From positions 1-64,000 of the forward strand of contig JADRCO010000026.1 in the NCBI GenBank assembly GCA_021464525.1: a stretch of DNA of 64,000 nucleotides. Reading direction: 5' to 3'. The notes below the pieces were generated by a model that saw only the letters and a program-made list of their open reading frames with translations, had not been told where the DNA came from and ran no database searches. Positions within the stretch are counted from its first letter, which is position 1. The number at the start of each line of letters is the position of its first letter. The translations under genes were made by a program, and so were the position numbers. The stretch is from Rhizophagus sp. LPA8_4_AMF. Taxonomy: Eukaryota > Glomeromycota > Glomeromycetes > Glomerales > Glomeraceae. This document shows, piece after piece, positions 11,450 through 26,923 of this stretch.

Positions 11450-13098
11450 CTAGATATTCTCCTCAGAATAATCAATATTAAAAGTGATTTTAAAAAAATT
11501 ATCAATAAAAGATTTACCATTATAAGAATTTATAATTTCAACATTATTAACATCATTCCACATTTTAAGAGCCTCTTGTGCCGATTTTGTACTTGAAAAA
11601 CCTTTAGGTCTTGTATCAACTATAGCCATACCTCTCGTATAAATTCCTTGATATTCAACTTTCATGTCAACAAATTCCGATGTATATAATTGAGTATTTT
11701 TTGATAACATATCAATCGCTAGTGCTATTGTAGCTGGATCATGTAACTCTAGACCATGGACTTCACAGAATTCTTGCATTTTCTTAAACGCGTGTTCAAT
11801 AAAAACAGAAATAAAAATGCTGAGAGGTGTATTTAAAGTCGTAATATATTTTGTAAAAACTGCACGCGGTAAGAAAACATTAGACGATACTAAAAAAAAA
11901 AAAAAAAAAGATTTAAATTAGCAAATAAATTTATTAATAAATATTAATTCAATCATATATTAAAGAATAATCTTATCTTAATATTACCATCTATTGGTAA
12001 CACAGTAAAATGTAACGGCAAAATTTCTTTACGATTTAATCTTTCAATTTTACTTTGAATAGTTTCCGATGGAGAGAAACCTTTAGTAGCTTCGGACAAA
12101 ATATTTGCCGCATCAGGATCCGCAAAAAAATTAAATTCAGCGCAAGGTGTAACATTACCACAAGATTTGATAACTCCCCCTAAACAAATTATTTGCTTTA
12201 CACGAGAAAATGTATATTTATCTTTTTCATAAGCTAAAGCAACATTTGTTAAAGGACCCAATCCGATAATTGTAATTGTGAATGGTGGATTATTTTGTAA
12301 TTGACATAAAATTTCATCCACCGCATTTTGAGATGACATCGTGTATCTATCTGATTTTAAATTTTCCCAATTTTCTGGCGCATAATGTGGATGCTTTTAA
12401 AAATAAATAAATAAGTAAAAAGTTTTTAAGTAAATATGTTTTTCATTAAATTATTAATATATTACTCTTTCGATATTACCGTTGTATGAATTTGTCCAAA
12501 TCCGTCTGATCCATGAAAATCGGTCCCAAAGCATTCTACGGCTTTAACAGGTTTATCCGCTCCTTTAATTTTCAAAATAGTTAATTAAGAAGAAACCAAA
12601 TTATTAAATTAAAATACAAAACAAACAAACCTATTGCAACGATAGGTTTTGACCATTCAAATCTATTTAATAGTATTTTTTTCTCTTTATTCCATTGTTG
12701 CGGATCAATTTGATTAGGCGGTGGTGCGCTTTTTAAATATTCAATCTCTTTATCAATAACATCAAATATTGTCACAATATTTCTTGTTACATGATTAATC
12801 TTCGCATTTCCTTCAAAACCATTATAAATTTCGATTAGATTTTTTATTCATTTTGTATAAAAAAAAAATAAAAAAATTCTTTTGATGCATACCGAATACA
12901 AGAGTAATTAATTTAATATCTAATTGACATGAACTCAGCGCCAAATACAAAGCAAGAGCATCATCAATACCTTTTTTTTATATATAAAATCAAATACATT
13001 AAAAAAAAAAATAAATGATATTATATAAATATATATTTAAATAAAAATATACCAGGATCAGTATCTATTATAACAGGAAACGAAGGACGAGATGTCAT
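11450..13098 (-). CDS. Nucleoside hydrolase (inosine/uridine-preferring type)
   Basis: Hydrolyses the N-glycosidic bond of nucleosides to ribose and free base, a purine/pyrimidine salvage step. Six exons on the minus strand: 13098-13053, 12970-12893, 12810-12631, 12562-12480, 12393-11988, 11889-11450, all GT-AG and in phase, 410 residues. The family signature DTDPGIDDA, which binds the catalytic Ca2+, lies at residues 12-20 across the first exon junction. ECFGTDFHGSDGFG and the TIIGLGPLTNVA block follow in the usual order, with FNFFADPDAA after them. The last exon carries the HDPATIALA block with the conserved His-Asp. The start is the only ATG just before the signature. No secretion signal is visible, so probably cytosolic. 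A T9A10 homopolymer junction lies about 16-34 bp upstream of the ATG. Confidence 0.93.
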
Positions 13099-14710
13099 TT
13101 TGGTAAAAAATTATTTTTTTTTAAAAAAAAAATGAATTTAGTTTTATACCTTTTTCATGTAGATCACCTTGAGTGTAACTTTAACTTTATTGAAGAGATG
13201 TCGATTCGTCTTTGACTTTAAAATGAACTATTTGATGTACTACAAAAATTTATAAATTATGTACATCATATCTATTTTTTCTTTATTTTATCGTACATCA
13301 TCATAATCTAACGATATGCTTGATATTAATTAAACATTATAAAAACATTATTTTATATTTTTTAACATGTTGTTGCACAACAATTGTTGAAAAAATAATG
13401 TGGATTTATTAAGCCTAGAAACATGGCCGGAATTATCAGCCGAAATTAAAGTAATAATTTATTTCATTGAACACAAAAAATTATGGCCTAATTAGGAAAT
13501 TTTTCCACCTTTCAAATCAAAAAGAGAAGAGGAGGATTTATATGTTAGACAAAGTTTTAATTTGAGTTGCCTAAAATAGTATCAAGAAAATTATAAAAGA
13601 AAAATAATTATTTTTAATGAAGTAATTAATGAAAAGACAAAAAAAAAAAAAAGGTTTTTAATTACAAATAAATGACTAAAATTTTAAAAATAAGCATATA
13701 ATAAAAATAAATAAAAGTAATAAAGGACCAAAGTCTAAATATAATAAAGAATTAGAAAATAGAACTTTTAAACTATCTAATAATATTAATCAAATTCAAA
13801 ATTATTTTGCTTTTACTTTAAAGAAAACAGAAAAAATTAAAAAAATATATATATAAAAATAAAATAGAAATTGAATATAATACTGTAGATAAATACATTA
13901 TACAAATAAATTTAAACTAAAATGAAAAAGTATACTAAATATAATTTGCTAAAGATAAATTCTAATTTCTAAATTTATATTTTATTAAAAAATAATAAAT
14001 CATGTATTAATTATTTTGCCATTTTTTAACAAATTGTATATAATATAATAAATTAAATTATTAGCAATTAAAGTAATATTAATTACAAAGTAAGAATTAT
14101 CATATAAAAGAAAATTTGTAAAAAAATAAATATATTTAATTATTAAAAATTATAACTGATAATATAAAAGTAAAATATTAAATATTATTTAAATATATTA
14201 ATGTTACATTTCAAGTACTTTACAAATAATTAATTAATAAAGAAATTTTAATTTATACATTTTAATATATTAAATTGAAAAAACTAAACTATTGATATTT
14301 ATATAAGTTATTACAGATGCCTCAGATTAACATATTTTTTGGCAATAAAAAAATTTATCTTTTTTTTAATTTTAATCTTTGCAACTAAAAAACAAATTAT
14401 AAATAAATGTTGAATCTTTAATTAGAAGGGTGTTAATTAAAATCTGTGTTTTTTAACATATAGACAAGCCATTATCATTATCACATTTCCCAGTTATTTC
14501 CCTAGAGGTTTTTTTTTCAAAATCATTATTATCGGTTGTATATTTTTTATTTTTTTTTTAAGCGTACTGAAAAGGATCAGCCCTTGCGTGTAACTTGGGC
14601 GACCTAACCACTTTTTGACAAATAGGTTAGTAACCAATTGGTTAATGTTCACCTATATTGAGGCTTTTCAGTTTACATGTTACTGATGATAAATAAAAAT
14701 AAAACAAATT
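13099..14710. other. Very AT-rich intergenic region
   Basis: The stretch 13560-14330 is one of the most AT-rich parts of the window and contains no long open frame. A fragment around 13718-13850 reads for about 45 codons with ordinary composition (Lys, Asn and Leu rich) but lacks a start and any motif I know, and may be a decayed gene. Just before the next gene, CTAACC...GGTTAG (about 14607-14632) forms a short inverted repeat. Confidence 0.5.
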
Positions 14711-15118
14711 ATGACACAAGAACAGTTGCAAGAAGAACTCAGTCAAGCTAAGGAACGACTAGACTCACTAGAAAAAGCTCTAGCAGAAATTGGTACATTA
14801 AAAGCTGAGATAATCAACCTCGAGCAAAAAATTATTGATTATGATAACAAAAGAAAAAAATATGAAAAAAAAATAGAGGAACAGGCTTCGCAACGAGAAA
14901 GTCGAACCTCATCGCAATTTGGTTGGAGCCAGGCAGTGAATTTTGTACCTGTCTTCTCACATGCTTACAGTTATGGAACGAGTAAAATGAATGAAACAGC
15001 AGAGAAGGAACAGAAAGAAGTGCGTGAGGAACTAAGTAATTCAATTGATGAAAAATATAAAGAAGTTAAGGAATTATTGGAAAAAATTAAAGATACGGAA
15101 TGTTTTAAGAATAATTAG
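14711..15118 (+). CDS. Small coiled-coil protein, unknown function
   Basis: Single-exon frame of 135 codons. I do not recognise the family. Residues 1-60 form a strong heptad-type coiled coil (QLQEELSQAKERLDSLEKAL and onward), followed by a non-helical Ser/aromatic stretch with GWSQAVNFVPVFSHAYSYG (about 71-89), then a second charged helix (about 95-130). The architecture helix-linker-helix suggests an antiparallel or oligomeric bundle, with the hydrophobic linker as a possible membrane-touching or binding loop. Codon composition is less AT-extreme than the flanks, supporting a real gene. No neighbour helps with function. Confidence 0.5.
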   Translation: MTQEQLQEELSQAKERLDSLEKALAEIGTLKAEIINLEQKIIDYDNKRKKYEKKIEEQASQRESRTSSQFGWSQAVNFVPVFSHAYSYGTSKMNETAEKEQKEVREELSNSIDEKYKEVKELLEKIKDTECFKNN

Positions 15119-16170
15119 TATAATAGGTGAATTTTTTTTTTCACTTAGATAGCGTAGTAAGTTGTCCTTCCAGACCTTATCCTTAATTATGTGATTTGTC
15201 TTTTCTAGTCAATAGTAAAAGAATTATCCTGAACTCTAAAGGCCTTTTGTAAATTTGTTTAATTGTTAAACGAAATTGTACAATAATAAAGATAATTTAC
15301 AAACTTGTAAAAACACGAAATTTGTCATTATCTTTTATCGACAGTAAACGTTCCACCTAATGAAACTTTAAATCATACACCAATATTAATAACGCATAAA
15401 TTTAGAAGATCCAGCGTCCGTGCAATTAGATTTACTAATAGTCGTATTTAATCCTGCTTTCATCATTCTCAAAAAAAAACAAAATTAAATAATTCTAATT
15501 TATTTGTACGCGTTTTACACTAACAGCTAACTGCTAATTTTAGATGAATTTTTGATGAAAAATTAATTACGGTAAAAAACTTGGAAAATATTTTACTTTT
15601 TTTTCGAGAAAAATCGCGACATTGTGACTTGCGTTCGGGCTTTGGAAGGAAACTCATTTGCTATCAGATTTAAGTAATTTTTTAATGTTGACGTCAAACT
15701 CGATTTATGAAAGGATGAATCTTTCACGTTTTCGTTTTATTGCCAGAAATAAATAATGTATTATGACAACAGCGTAATCGCAAAGTATAGGATATAATGA
15801 TTATTTTACCCGACTAATCTTTTTTAAAGATAATTTTATACAATCGACTAAACATCTTTGCAATCTCAGTAAAAAATTCGAGAATTCTAATGAAATGAAG
15901 AATAAAAATAATTGATCTTAATTCTGATAAAGGAAAGACAAAATAAGATTCAGAATAACTATTTACTTTGTGTAGATATTATTAATCTTGGACACAATCC
16001 AGGATCGTAGATTCTTAAAAAACGTGATAATCGTATTTTGTAGTTCGGAAAGCCAATTAACGATTTGCTTAACCTTATTCATACTCAAGAGATAAAATAT
16101 TTTACATTCTTTTAATTTCTTTTCATACGCTTCAAAATAGTGTGAGAGAGTGAGACGATATGAATAAAAT
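15119..16170. other. Intergenic, no gene seen
   Basis: No open frame of useful length and no repeat array. AT-rich spacer between two orphan reading frames that point towards each other. Confidence 0.5.
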
Positions 16171-16470
16171 TTATTTCCAGTAAAGACATGGTCGTTTACC
16201 TTTAACCTTAGTATTATGTTCCTCGACTGTCTCCCCGCCTGTCATCTTTGGCTCCTCGGGTAACTGACTGATAGCTTCATTCTTTATATCTTCGACTACA
16301 TCCTCGACAATCTTTTTTGCCTCATCTTTGACTTTATTGAACTTAGTACGCATATGCTGTTCCAGCTCATCCCTATTCAAGTTCATTATTTCATTACAGA
16401 ATTCTCCCTGGTCGAGCCCATTTATGAGCTTTTTTATAGCTTCCTCGTTTAAATCGTTCGTATACTTCAT
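16171..16470 (-). CDS. Small acidic helical protein, unknown function
   Basis: Frame of 99 codons on the minus strand starting at ATG 16470. I do not recognise it. It is predicted mostly helical and acidic in the first 70 residues (NEEAIKKLINGLDQGEF, then RTKFNKVKDEAKKIVEDVVE), with a polar tail ending KGKRPCLYWK. GC content is higher than in the surrounding DNA, and the composition is protein-like. No signal peptide or membrane segment. It could be a real small orphan gene or the terminal exon of a larger decayed one. Confidence 0.4.
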   Translation of the reverse strand: MKYTNDLNEEAIKKLINGLDQGEFCNEIMNLNRDELEQHMRTKFNKVKDEAKKIVEDVVEDIKNEAISQLPEEPKMTGGETVEEHNTKVKGKRPCLYWK

Positions 16471-17943
16471 AATTTAATTTTGAATTTGATCGTTTGTTAA
16501 AAGAGAGAAATTATATTTGTGAAAAAATGTATGCCCCTATATCTCACGATGCATAAATTACATCATTGTGCAGGTTCCTCTATTAAGGAATAAGTGGTCT
16601 TACGCCTTTAGGATGGATTTTCCATACTAGAATGTTAGCTTACTTATTGTGAATTAATGCTATATCAGAACTTTAAAATTGCATAAATAACTGCAAGTTT
16701 TGTTCTTTCATTGCTCATTGTGCCCTTAGGAATCAGGATCAATCGAAGAACAGTCTCTGGTAATAGCAATTTCATAACCAAATTGGAATCGTTCAGCCAA
16801 CAAACCTTTGAATTATCTCAAGCGCGCATTTCAACGAGATGCATTATTAAAAATGAGTATCTAGAGAGGTACTTGTCATCAAAAACAAGTACAGAATAAT
16901 TTTAACATTAAATTAATTCCAAGCCAAACTTAAGACAGATCACAATATTGGATGCACGGATGCAAGAAGCCGTCAGATCGGCACGAAGTTCAGTGGATTT
17001 CCTTTTCGGAAATTTTCGGACGTTCTCCAGATACACATTTCTTTTTTAATAGGTTAGTAACTATGAAGAATAATGTGCTCTTTGATAAGATAACCACAAC
17101 CAAAAATATCAAAAATATGCAATTCATATGATAGAAACGCATTTACCTTTATCTTCATATTGTTCTAAACTATGCAGTTTAACTTGATATTATTATAATA
17201 TCAAATTTCCTAACCAAAAATTTCGACATAAACTTGTTACTCTTTTTACATGTGGAACTCTTGTAATCATAAATTCACATCGGAATAATCGGGAATAAGT
17301 AAATGGTAGTACGCTCGAGCAAAATTAATGCATTCATGTGCATTATCACTGATTGAGTGTACGACTCAATAATTAATTAAAAAAAAAAAGCTGTTAGGGG
17401 TGGGAGACGGCGGGAAAGATATTTACATTACACAACATTAAGCGATCTTGTTAATATCTTGATTTGGTTGTAAAGGATTTTTAGTGCAACATATTTAGGT
17501 ATTGCTTATCAGCCACGATAAAATTAATAAAATGAAAAGGCTTGAAGCTAATCTCTTGCAATCTCTTCTAAAAAAAACTTATAAACAAACATCGAGGTAA
17601 CCTTGTTCAAAATAAAAACTTTCTTAATACATTTTTTATAAAAAAGGGCCGAATAAAAAACAATGTTGTATACCACAAGGACTGTTTAACAAAATTTCAT
17701 TGAATAATTTTTTATATGGGATCTACAAAATTTATAAATGAAAAAAAAAAATTCACGAGTATAATTAATTTCACTCTGCCTCCCCTCCAAAATAAAAGTT
17801 TTGTTTTTACTAGGAATAAAAATATATATATTTTTTTCTTTTTTCTTTTTTTTTTTTAAAAAAAAAAATAAGATTTTTCCAAAATATTTTATAATACGAA
17901 AAATAAATACACAAATATCAAAAAATTTTTTATTGCGCAAAAT
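16471..17943. other. Intergenic with a GC-richer island
   Basis: A patch at about 16700-17040 has clearly more G and C than the rest. Within it, 16714-16899 is open on the plus strand without an ATG start and reads like coding sequence (SQQTFELSQARISTRC), but matches no family I know; it may be a decayed exon. From 17846 to 17868 lies a T12A11 homopolymer junction in the 5' flank of the kinase gene. A palindromic-looking poly-T/poly-A region surrounds it. Confidence 0.4.
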
Positions 17944-19308
17944 ATGGGTAATAAAAATTCACGGCAATCCTCTTTTATTGCTGGAAGAAAAAAATGTAAA
18001 TACCCTTACCTACATTGGAAACGCTTGCGAGATAATGAGGCTTGGTGTCGATGTGATTCTCAACGATTGACAAAAGGTTGGACCAGTGGTCATAAAGGAA
18101 TTGACCAATTCATAAAAGAAACGCAACTTAAGGCTAAAAATAGAACGGATCCATTTTTAGAATGGATTCCGTACAATCGGTTCATTAATATTAACGAAAT
18201 CGGTGAAGGTGGTTTTAGCATTGTTTATTCGGCTGAATGGTACGATCTTGAAAAGAGACTTTCTTGGGCTGCTCCTTCGAAAGCTAGACCTGTTGCATTG
18301 AAAAGTATCAAAAATTCACAAGATATGACATCAGAATATATTAACGAGGTACTTAATTGATTAAAAATAAAAAAATATAAAAAAATACAGTATATCGCTG
18401 ATTCTTACAAAAATTTTTTATAGCTTCAAACTCATTATCGATGTATTTCTGCTACATCATCTCATGTTGAAAAAATGAGATTTGATCATGGATTCCTCCG
18501 GTTTTTCGGGATTACTCAAGATCCAGAAACTCACGATTATATTATGGTGACTGAATTAGCACCATATCGTGATCTACGTAATTTCCTTCAAAATGATTTT
18601 GCAGGCCTTGATTGGTCTAGTAAATTATATTTGCTTCGTAATATTAGCGGAAATCTCTTAACGATTCATAAAGCTGGGTTTACACATCGAGATCTTCATC
18701 CTGGAAACATACTTGTAGGCCAGGTTAAAAAAGACGGAAAAATTGTGACCGTAGCTAAACTTGCTCATTTAGGTTTGTCTCGTCCTGCTAATAAAGGAGG
18801 AGCGTTAGATGGATTATACGGAGTTTTGCCTTATTTTGCTCCAGAAGTATTACAAGGAAAAAAGTATACAAAAAGCGCCGACATATATTGTATTGGAATT
18901 ATTATGGCAGAACTTTCGTCCGGGATCCCGCCATTTGTTGATCGTCCACACGATACAAAACTTGCGATTGAAATTTGTGAAGGTTTAAGACCTTCATTCG
19001 CTGAAGGAACTCCTGATAATTATGTTAGATTAGCGACTCAATGTTTCCACATGAATCCTTCTGAACGTCCAGATGCTAAATTTTTAGCACATACTTTCAA
19101 TAATTGGTGGAATTTAACTCAAGAAGACAATGTTTTATCCAATGCTTTTCTTACTGCTGATGAAAAGATATCCGAGTTGGATACTAGTTTTAATAGGCAC
19201 CCTGATGCAATTTATACGAGTCGTCTTATCACCTTTGAAAACAGTGATTCCAATTCTTCTGATAAAACTTTAAATTATTTACCACCAAACGTGGGTAAAC
19301 AAATTTAA
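17944..19308 (+). CDS. Protein kinase-like protein lacking the DFG aspartate
   Basis: Two exons, 17944-18348 and 18424-19308 (GT-AG, phase 0), 429 residues. The start MGNKNS fits an N-myristoylation signal (Gly2, Ser6). A Cys-containing segment (about 18-45) and WIPYNRF introduce the kinase domain, an arrangement I associate with the large Rhizophagus kinase family. Visible kinase elements: Gly loop GEGGFSIVY (about 87-96), VAIK-type lysine in PVALKS (Lys120), HRDLHPGN (about 223-230), and YFAPEV of the APE motif. The DFG position reads AHLG, with His about 250 where family members carry Asp, so the metal-binding Asp is missing although HRD is kept. It may be a weak or dead kinase acting as a membrane-tethered scaffold. 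A single base change from GAT to CAT would explain it, so sequencing error must be excluded. Confidence 0.9.
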
Positions 19309-21057
19309 ATATCCTTTTTTACAACTTCAATATTTCATAGTCCTTATTGCTTTTTGTTTTCATTTGTACATAAAATTTAGGCGAGTAATTTAACACGAAT
19401 CATGGCATCATGCCAAATTAATAAAAAAAATTAAAAAATGATACTATCTCATTATTTAAAATGTAATTTAAAATGTAATTTCAAACAAATTATATTAATA
19501 AGTAATTAAATTGATTATTAAGCTTAAATTAATATTATTAAACGTTAGATTATCATCTTTATGGTCGGTCACTATTATGATCATCAGGCTTGCTTTTCTC
19601 GAAATTTTCAACTAAACATGGGCCACTCAAATAAACTATTAGTAGCAATTATATTTCCTCCTTTTTATTACATTGACTGTAACCTTACCCATGGATTGGT
19701 TTATACATCCACAACGCTTCGTTAAAGCAACACAACTTGTTGAACCACTTCCACAAGCCAAAGTCATACGATTAATACCTCACTCAAAAGTGAGTATCCT
19801 TAATTCGTCAACAATCGAAACGCTATTTAAATTAATTCCGATTGGGAACTTGTTTGAGTCTTGATTAAAGAATTCTCAATTATAATCAATTCATCGTTAT
19901 CAATTTTGTCAAAAGTAATGATGTGTGGTTCTGACGTATTAACGTAATACCAAGTAATATTACTATAAATGAACTTTCTTTAACAACTGAATCATGATAC
20001 TGCGATTTACCCATTTCAACGAGATATTCAACACTTCGTTCATTCCATTCATCTCGTTCATCTCGCTCAAGAAGTTCATGTAACGCAATAAAAAATTGGC
20101 TATATAATTCTCTATAATGATGAAAGCAGTATTTTGAAACAACCCTGGCTCTGTAAAATCCGTCACCTGGTACATTCTCATTAAGAGAACAGAGTATAGA
20201 TCCGGAGCTGAGTTGGTATACGTTCTTCATCATAAACTTTCGTAAGGACGAGTCAAGAGTCAATTTTTCCAGAAACATACAACTTATGATAATAACGAAT
20301 AACGATTTCGTCAAAATCATGTTCGTATTTGTCTAAATAATCGAAAATTAGAAAAATATTCCCGATGCTTCGGCAAATATTGGTTTATGTCTTTGATCCA
20401 TGTTCACATTTGATAATTAATTGTTTATTTTTATCTCTCGCAGAAAACTAAGTAAAAAGAATATATTTTATAGAGGAAAAAAGGAGATTATAGCTTGGAG
20501 AGAAAGGATCCTTCAGACAATCTTGCATTTCATTTTCATATTTTCTTATCAAATATGCAAATTCGGTTTAAAATAAACCCCATGTGATTGTCATGTATTC
20601 ATTCTTGATCAATATTGGTTAAAGTTATAAAGTATGATCGCATATAATGCTTTTTTTAGTATTAGAAAAATTGGATCATATGACGATAAATAAACGTTTC
20701 CATTATAAGATTTTATCTTTTTTTTAAAAAACAAAATGCTTCTTGTGATTTTGCGCTCAAGGCTGATTTGGAGCGGCGAGGAAACTGGCGACGAAGTCAC
20801 TGCTATCGGATGCGAGAAAAGTATAGTAAATGAAAATCTCCTTCACGTGATTTATAAAATTAGTACAAGTTTAAAGTTTAAACGCCCAACAGGCCAACAC
20901 CTGTCATTAAATTATCATTTCTAAATTAGTATTGAATTACAAATGTGTCACTTCCAATTGATTAAAGACACGTTATTAAAGATTTTGATCAAATTCAAAT
21001 CGATTTGTAAAATTTTTTGTCTTTTTTTTTAACTTTGTCTTGTCTACTTTTTCAAGA
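19309..21057. other. Intergenic with weak reading frames
   Basis: Spacer between the kinase and the Ca2+-ATPase genes. Short open frames at 19561-19722 and 19673-19864 (plus) and 20736-20924 (plus) show protein-like stretches but no family signal. The better minus-strand frame at 19886-20320 is listed separately. I see no repeat array or RNA gene. Confidence 0.4.
19886..20320 (-). CDS. Hypothetical protein, possible signal peptide
   Basis: Frame of 144 codons on the minus strand. The N-terminus (MILTKSLFVIIISCMFLEKL) looks like a signal peptide or signal anchor; the middle has a charged segment ELLERDERDEWNERSVEYL (about 82-100), and a second hydrophobic stretch (FIVILLGITLI) lies near residues 121-131. 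I do not recognise a family. The length is unusual for chance in such AT-rich DNA, but there is no second line of evidence. It could be a small secreted or membrane protein, or a relic. Confidence 0.3.
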   Translation of the reverse strand: MILTKSLFVIIISCMFLEKLTLDSSLRKFMMKNVYQLSSGSILCSLNENVPGDGFYRARVVSKYCFHHYRELYSQFFIALHELLERDERDEWNERSVEYLVEMGKSQYHDSVVKESSFIVILLGITLIRQNHTSLLLTKLITMN

Positions 21058-24936
<3,879 letters not shown>

Positions 24937-25374
24937 TAAATGGTATTAGGGGATTAATGTGATTTAATGAATACTGTGAACTAATTTTATTTTTAAATAT
25001 TAATGTAGAACAGATAAATGGAATAGATTTGATCAAAGATCTTTCTTCAAAAATAGCCGTTTTGTATAATATTTATTTAGTATATCTCTACCATGTAATT
25101 TATTTATGTAATTAAGCAGAGTGATAGCTATAAAAAAAATCTGATTAATTGGTTTGACGACTACCTTTAATGAAATGATTAAAAATAGACTCAATTATAA
25201 TTATAAACTGTAAAGAAATGATTATATAATGAATAAATAATGTCCATCAGATTTACCTTATTTAGTAAATGAAGATACATTATTATAAATCGAAATTTTT
25301 ATCAAAAAAATTTTTTTTAATTTAAATAGTTGATTTTTCAATATTATTTTTTTTTTTTAAAAAAAAAAAATAAA
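24937..25374. other. Spacer with T12A12 homopolymer junction
   Basis: 3' flank of the Ca2+-ATPase gene and 5' flank of the PdxS gene. The only clear structure is the T12A12 tract next to the PdxS start codon, listed separately. Confidence 0.6.
25347..25370. repeat. T12A12 perfect homopolymer hairpin at start codon
   Basis: Twelve T directly followed by twelve A, perfectly self-complementary, ending four bases before the ATG of the PdxS gene. If present in the 5' leader it could fold as a loop-less A-U hairpin; as DNA it is a rigid nucleosome-excluding tract. Similar junctions occur elsewhere in the window. Confidence 0.85.
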
Positions 25375-26710
25375 ATGTCTTTTTCCGTTCCAGCTAATTT
25401 GGCATCCAAAGAATCATTTTCGACTAAAGTTTCTCAAAATGGAATTACCTCTCAGGCTACATTTACTGTTAAAACTGGACTTGCCCAAAATTTAAAGGTT
25501 TGGTCAATTTTCTTTAAAAAAGTTTTTTTTATGAAATACTCATTTAAGCAAATCAAATAAATAAGGGTAGAGCAAAAAAATAATAAAATTTCAAAATTAT
25601 AGGGAGGAGTTATTATGGACGTGGTTAATGCTGAACAAGCTCGAATTGCCGAAGAGGCTGGTGCATGTGCTGTTATGGCATTAGAACGTGTGCCTGCTGA
25701 TATTAGAATACAAGGTAATTAAAACCGTGAATCATGAATTAGACAAGTTAAAAATGAACATGAACGATTTATTATTTTTTAGGTGGAGTGGCACGTATGT
25801 CAGATCCAAAGATGATCAAAGAGATTAAAAAAGCTGTCACAATTCCAGTGATGGCTAAAGTTAGAATTGGTCATTTCGTTGAAGCTCAGGTAAAGTACGT
25901 ATTTTATTGTAACAATTTAACTGAATTATCGATCTAATTCAATCTTACTTTGTAGATTTTAGAGTCTATTGGTATAGATTATATCGATGAATCTGAAGTG
26001 CTAACACCGGCCGATGAAGAGAATCACATAAATAAGCACAAATATAAAGTTCCTTTTGTATGTGGCGCAAAAAATTTGGGTGAGGCACTTCGACGTATTA
26101 ATGAGGGTGCTGCAATGATACGAACTAAAGGCGAAGCTGGCACAGGAAATGTTGTGGAAGCTGTACGTCACATGAGAACTATTACTCGTGAGATTAGAAG
26201 AGCTTCTTCAATGAGTGAAGAAGAACTTTTTTCTTATGCCAAAGAACTACAGGCACCCTATAATTTGTTAAAAGAGACCGCCAAACTTAAAAGACTTCCA
26301 GTTGTAAACTTTTCCGCAGGTGGTGTAGCAACGTGAGTAAATTTCTAAATATAACTTATGCACCCAAGTACCCAACTAATTCTGTTATTTCTAATATTAT
26401 TAGACCAGCCGATGCAGCCATGATGATGCAACTTGGATGCGATGGAGTTTTTGTTGGTTCTGGGATATTCAAATCTGGAGATCCTGCTAAAAGAGCCAAA
26501 GCCATTGTTCAGGCTGTTACACATTTTGATGATCCTAATATTTTGGCCGAAGTATCGGAGGATCTTGGTGATGCAATGGTAAATTTTATTGTTTGATTAT
26601 ATTATTGAAAGAATTTAGTTAACATTTCTATAATTTTGTCAATATTTTAGGTTGGTATTAATATTGACACATTATCTGACGATCAACTTTTATCTAAGAG
26701 AGGGTGGTAA
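25375..26710 (+). CDS. SNZ1: Pyridoxal 5'-phosphate synthase, PdxS/SNZ subunit
   Basis: Synthase subunit of the deoxyxylulose-independent vitamin B6 pathway: builds pyridoxal 5'-phosphate from ribose 5-phosphate, glyceraldehyde 3-phosphate and ammonia supplied by the PdxT/SNO glutaminase. Six exons: 25375-25497, 25603-25714, 25783-25889, 25956-26332, 26404-26578, 26651-26710; 317 residues, typical length. Hallmarks: [35 protein letters not shown] with a catalytic Lys, the [10 protein letters not shown] block, [10 protein letters not shown], and the phosphate-binding FVGSGIFKS. The ATG used sits after the T12A12 tract; an upstream in-frame extension would be only poly-Phe/Lys and is rejected. 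No SNO partner lies in this window. Confidence 0.97.
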
Positions 26711-26923
26711 ACTTTGAAAACAATTCATATATTTTGCTGATTTTGTTCTATATAGATGACTCTAATAAAACATAATTTAATTTGTTTAAATATAAATTTT
26801 TTTATACCAATTTACTCTTTTAAACTTTTTAATTAAAATAAGTTTCTAATTTGTTAATGAAGAAAAAATATTTAACTACTTTACTATTTATTTAATTATT
26901 AACCATCAAATAATATATTAAGT

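Noticed and set aside
19793-19802. GTATCCTTAA, a perfect U12-type 5' splice-site string on the plus strand.
   Set aside because: An 8-mer like this is expected by chance a few times per 64 kb in AT-rich DNA. There is no recognised gene here and no branch site with a fitting acceptor, unlike the aladin intron.
20736-20924. 62-codon plus-strand frame upstream of the Ca2+-ATPase.
   Set aside because: No motif and no splice site that would join it to the ATPase, which has its own normal start at 21058.
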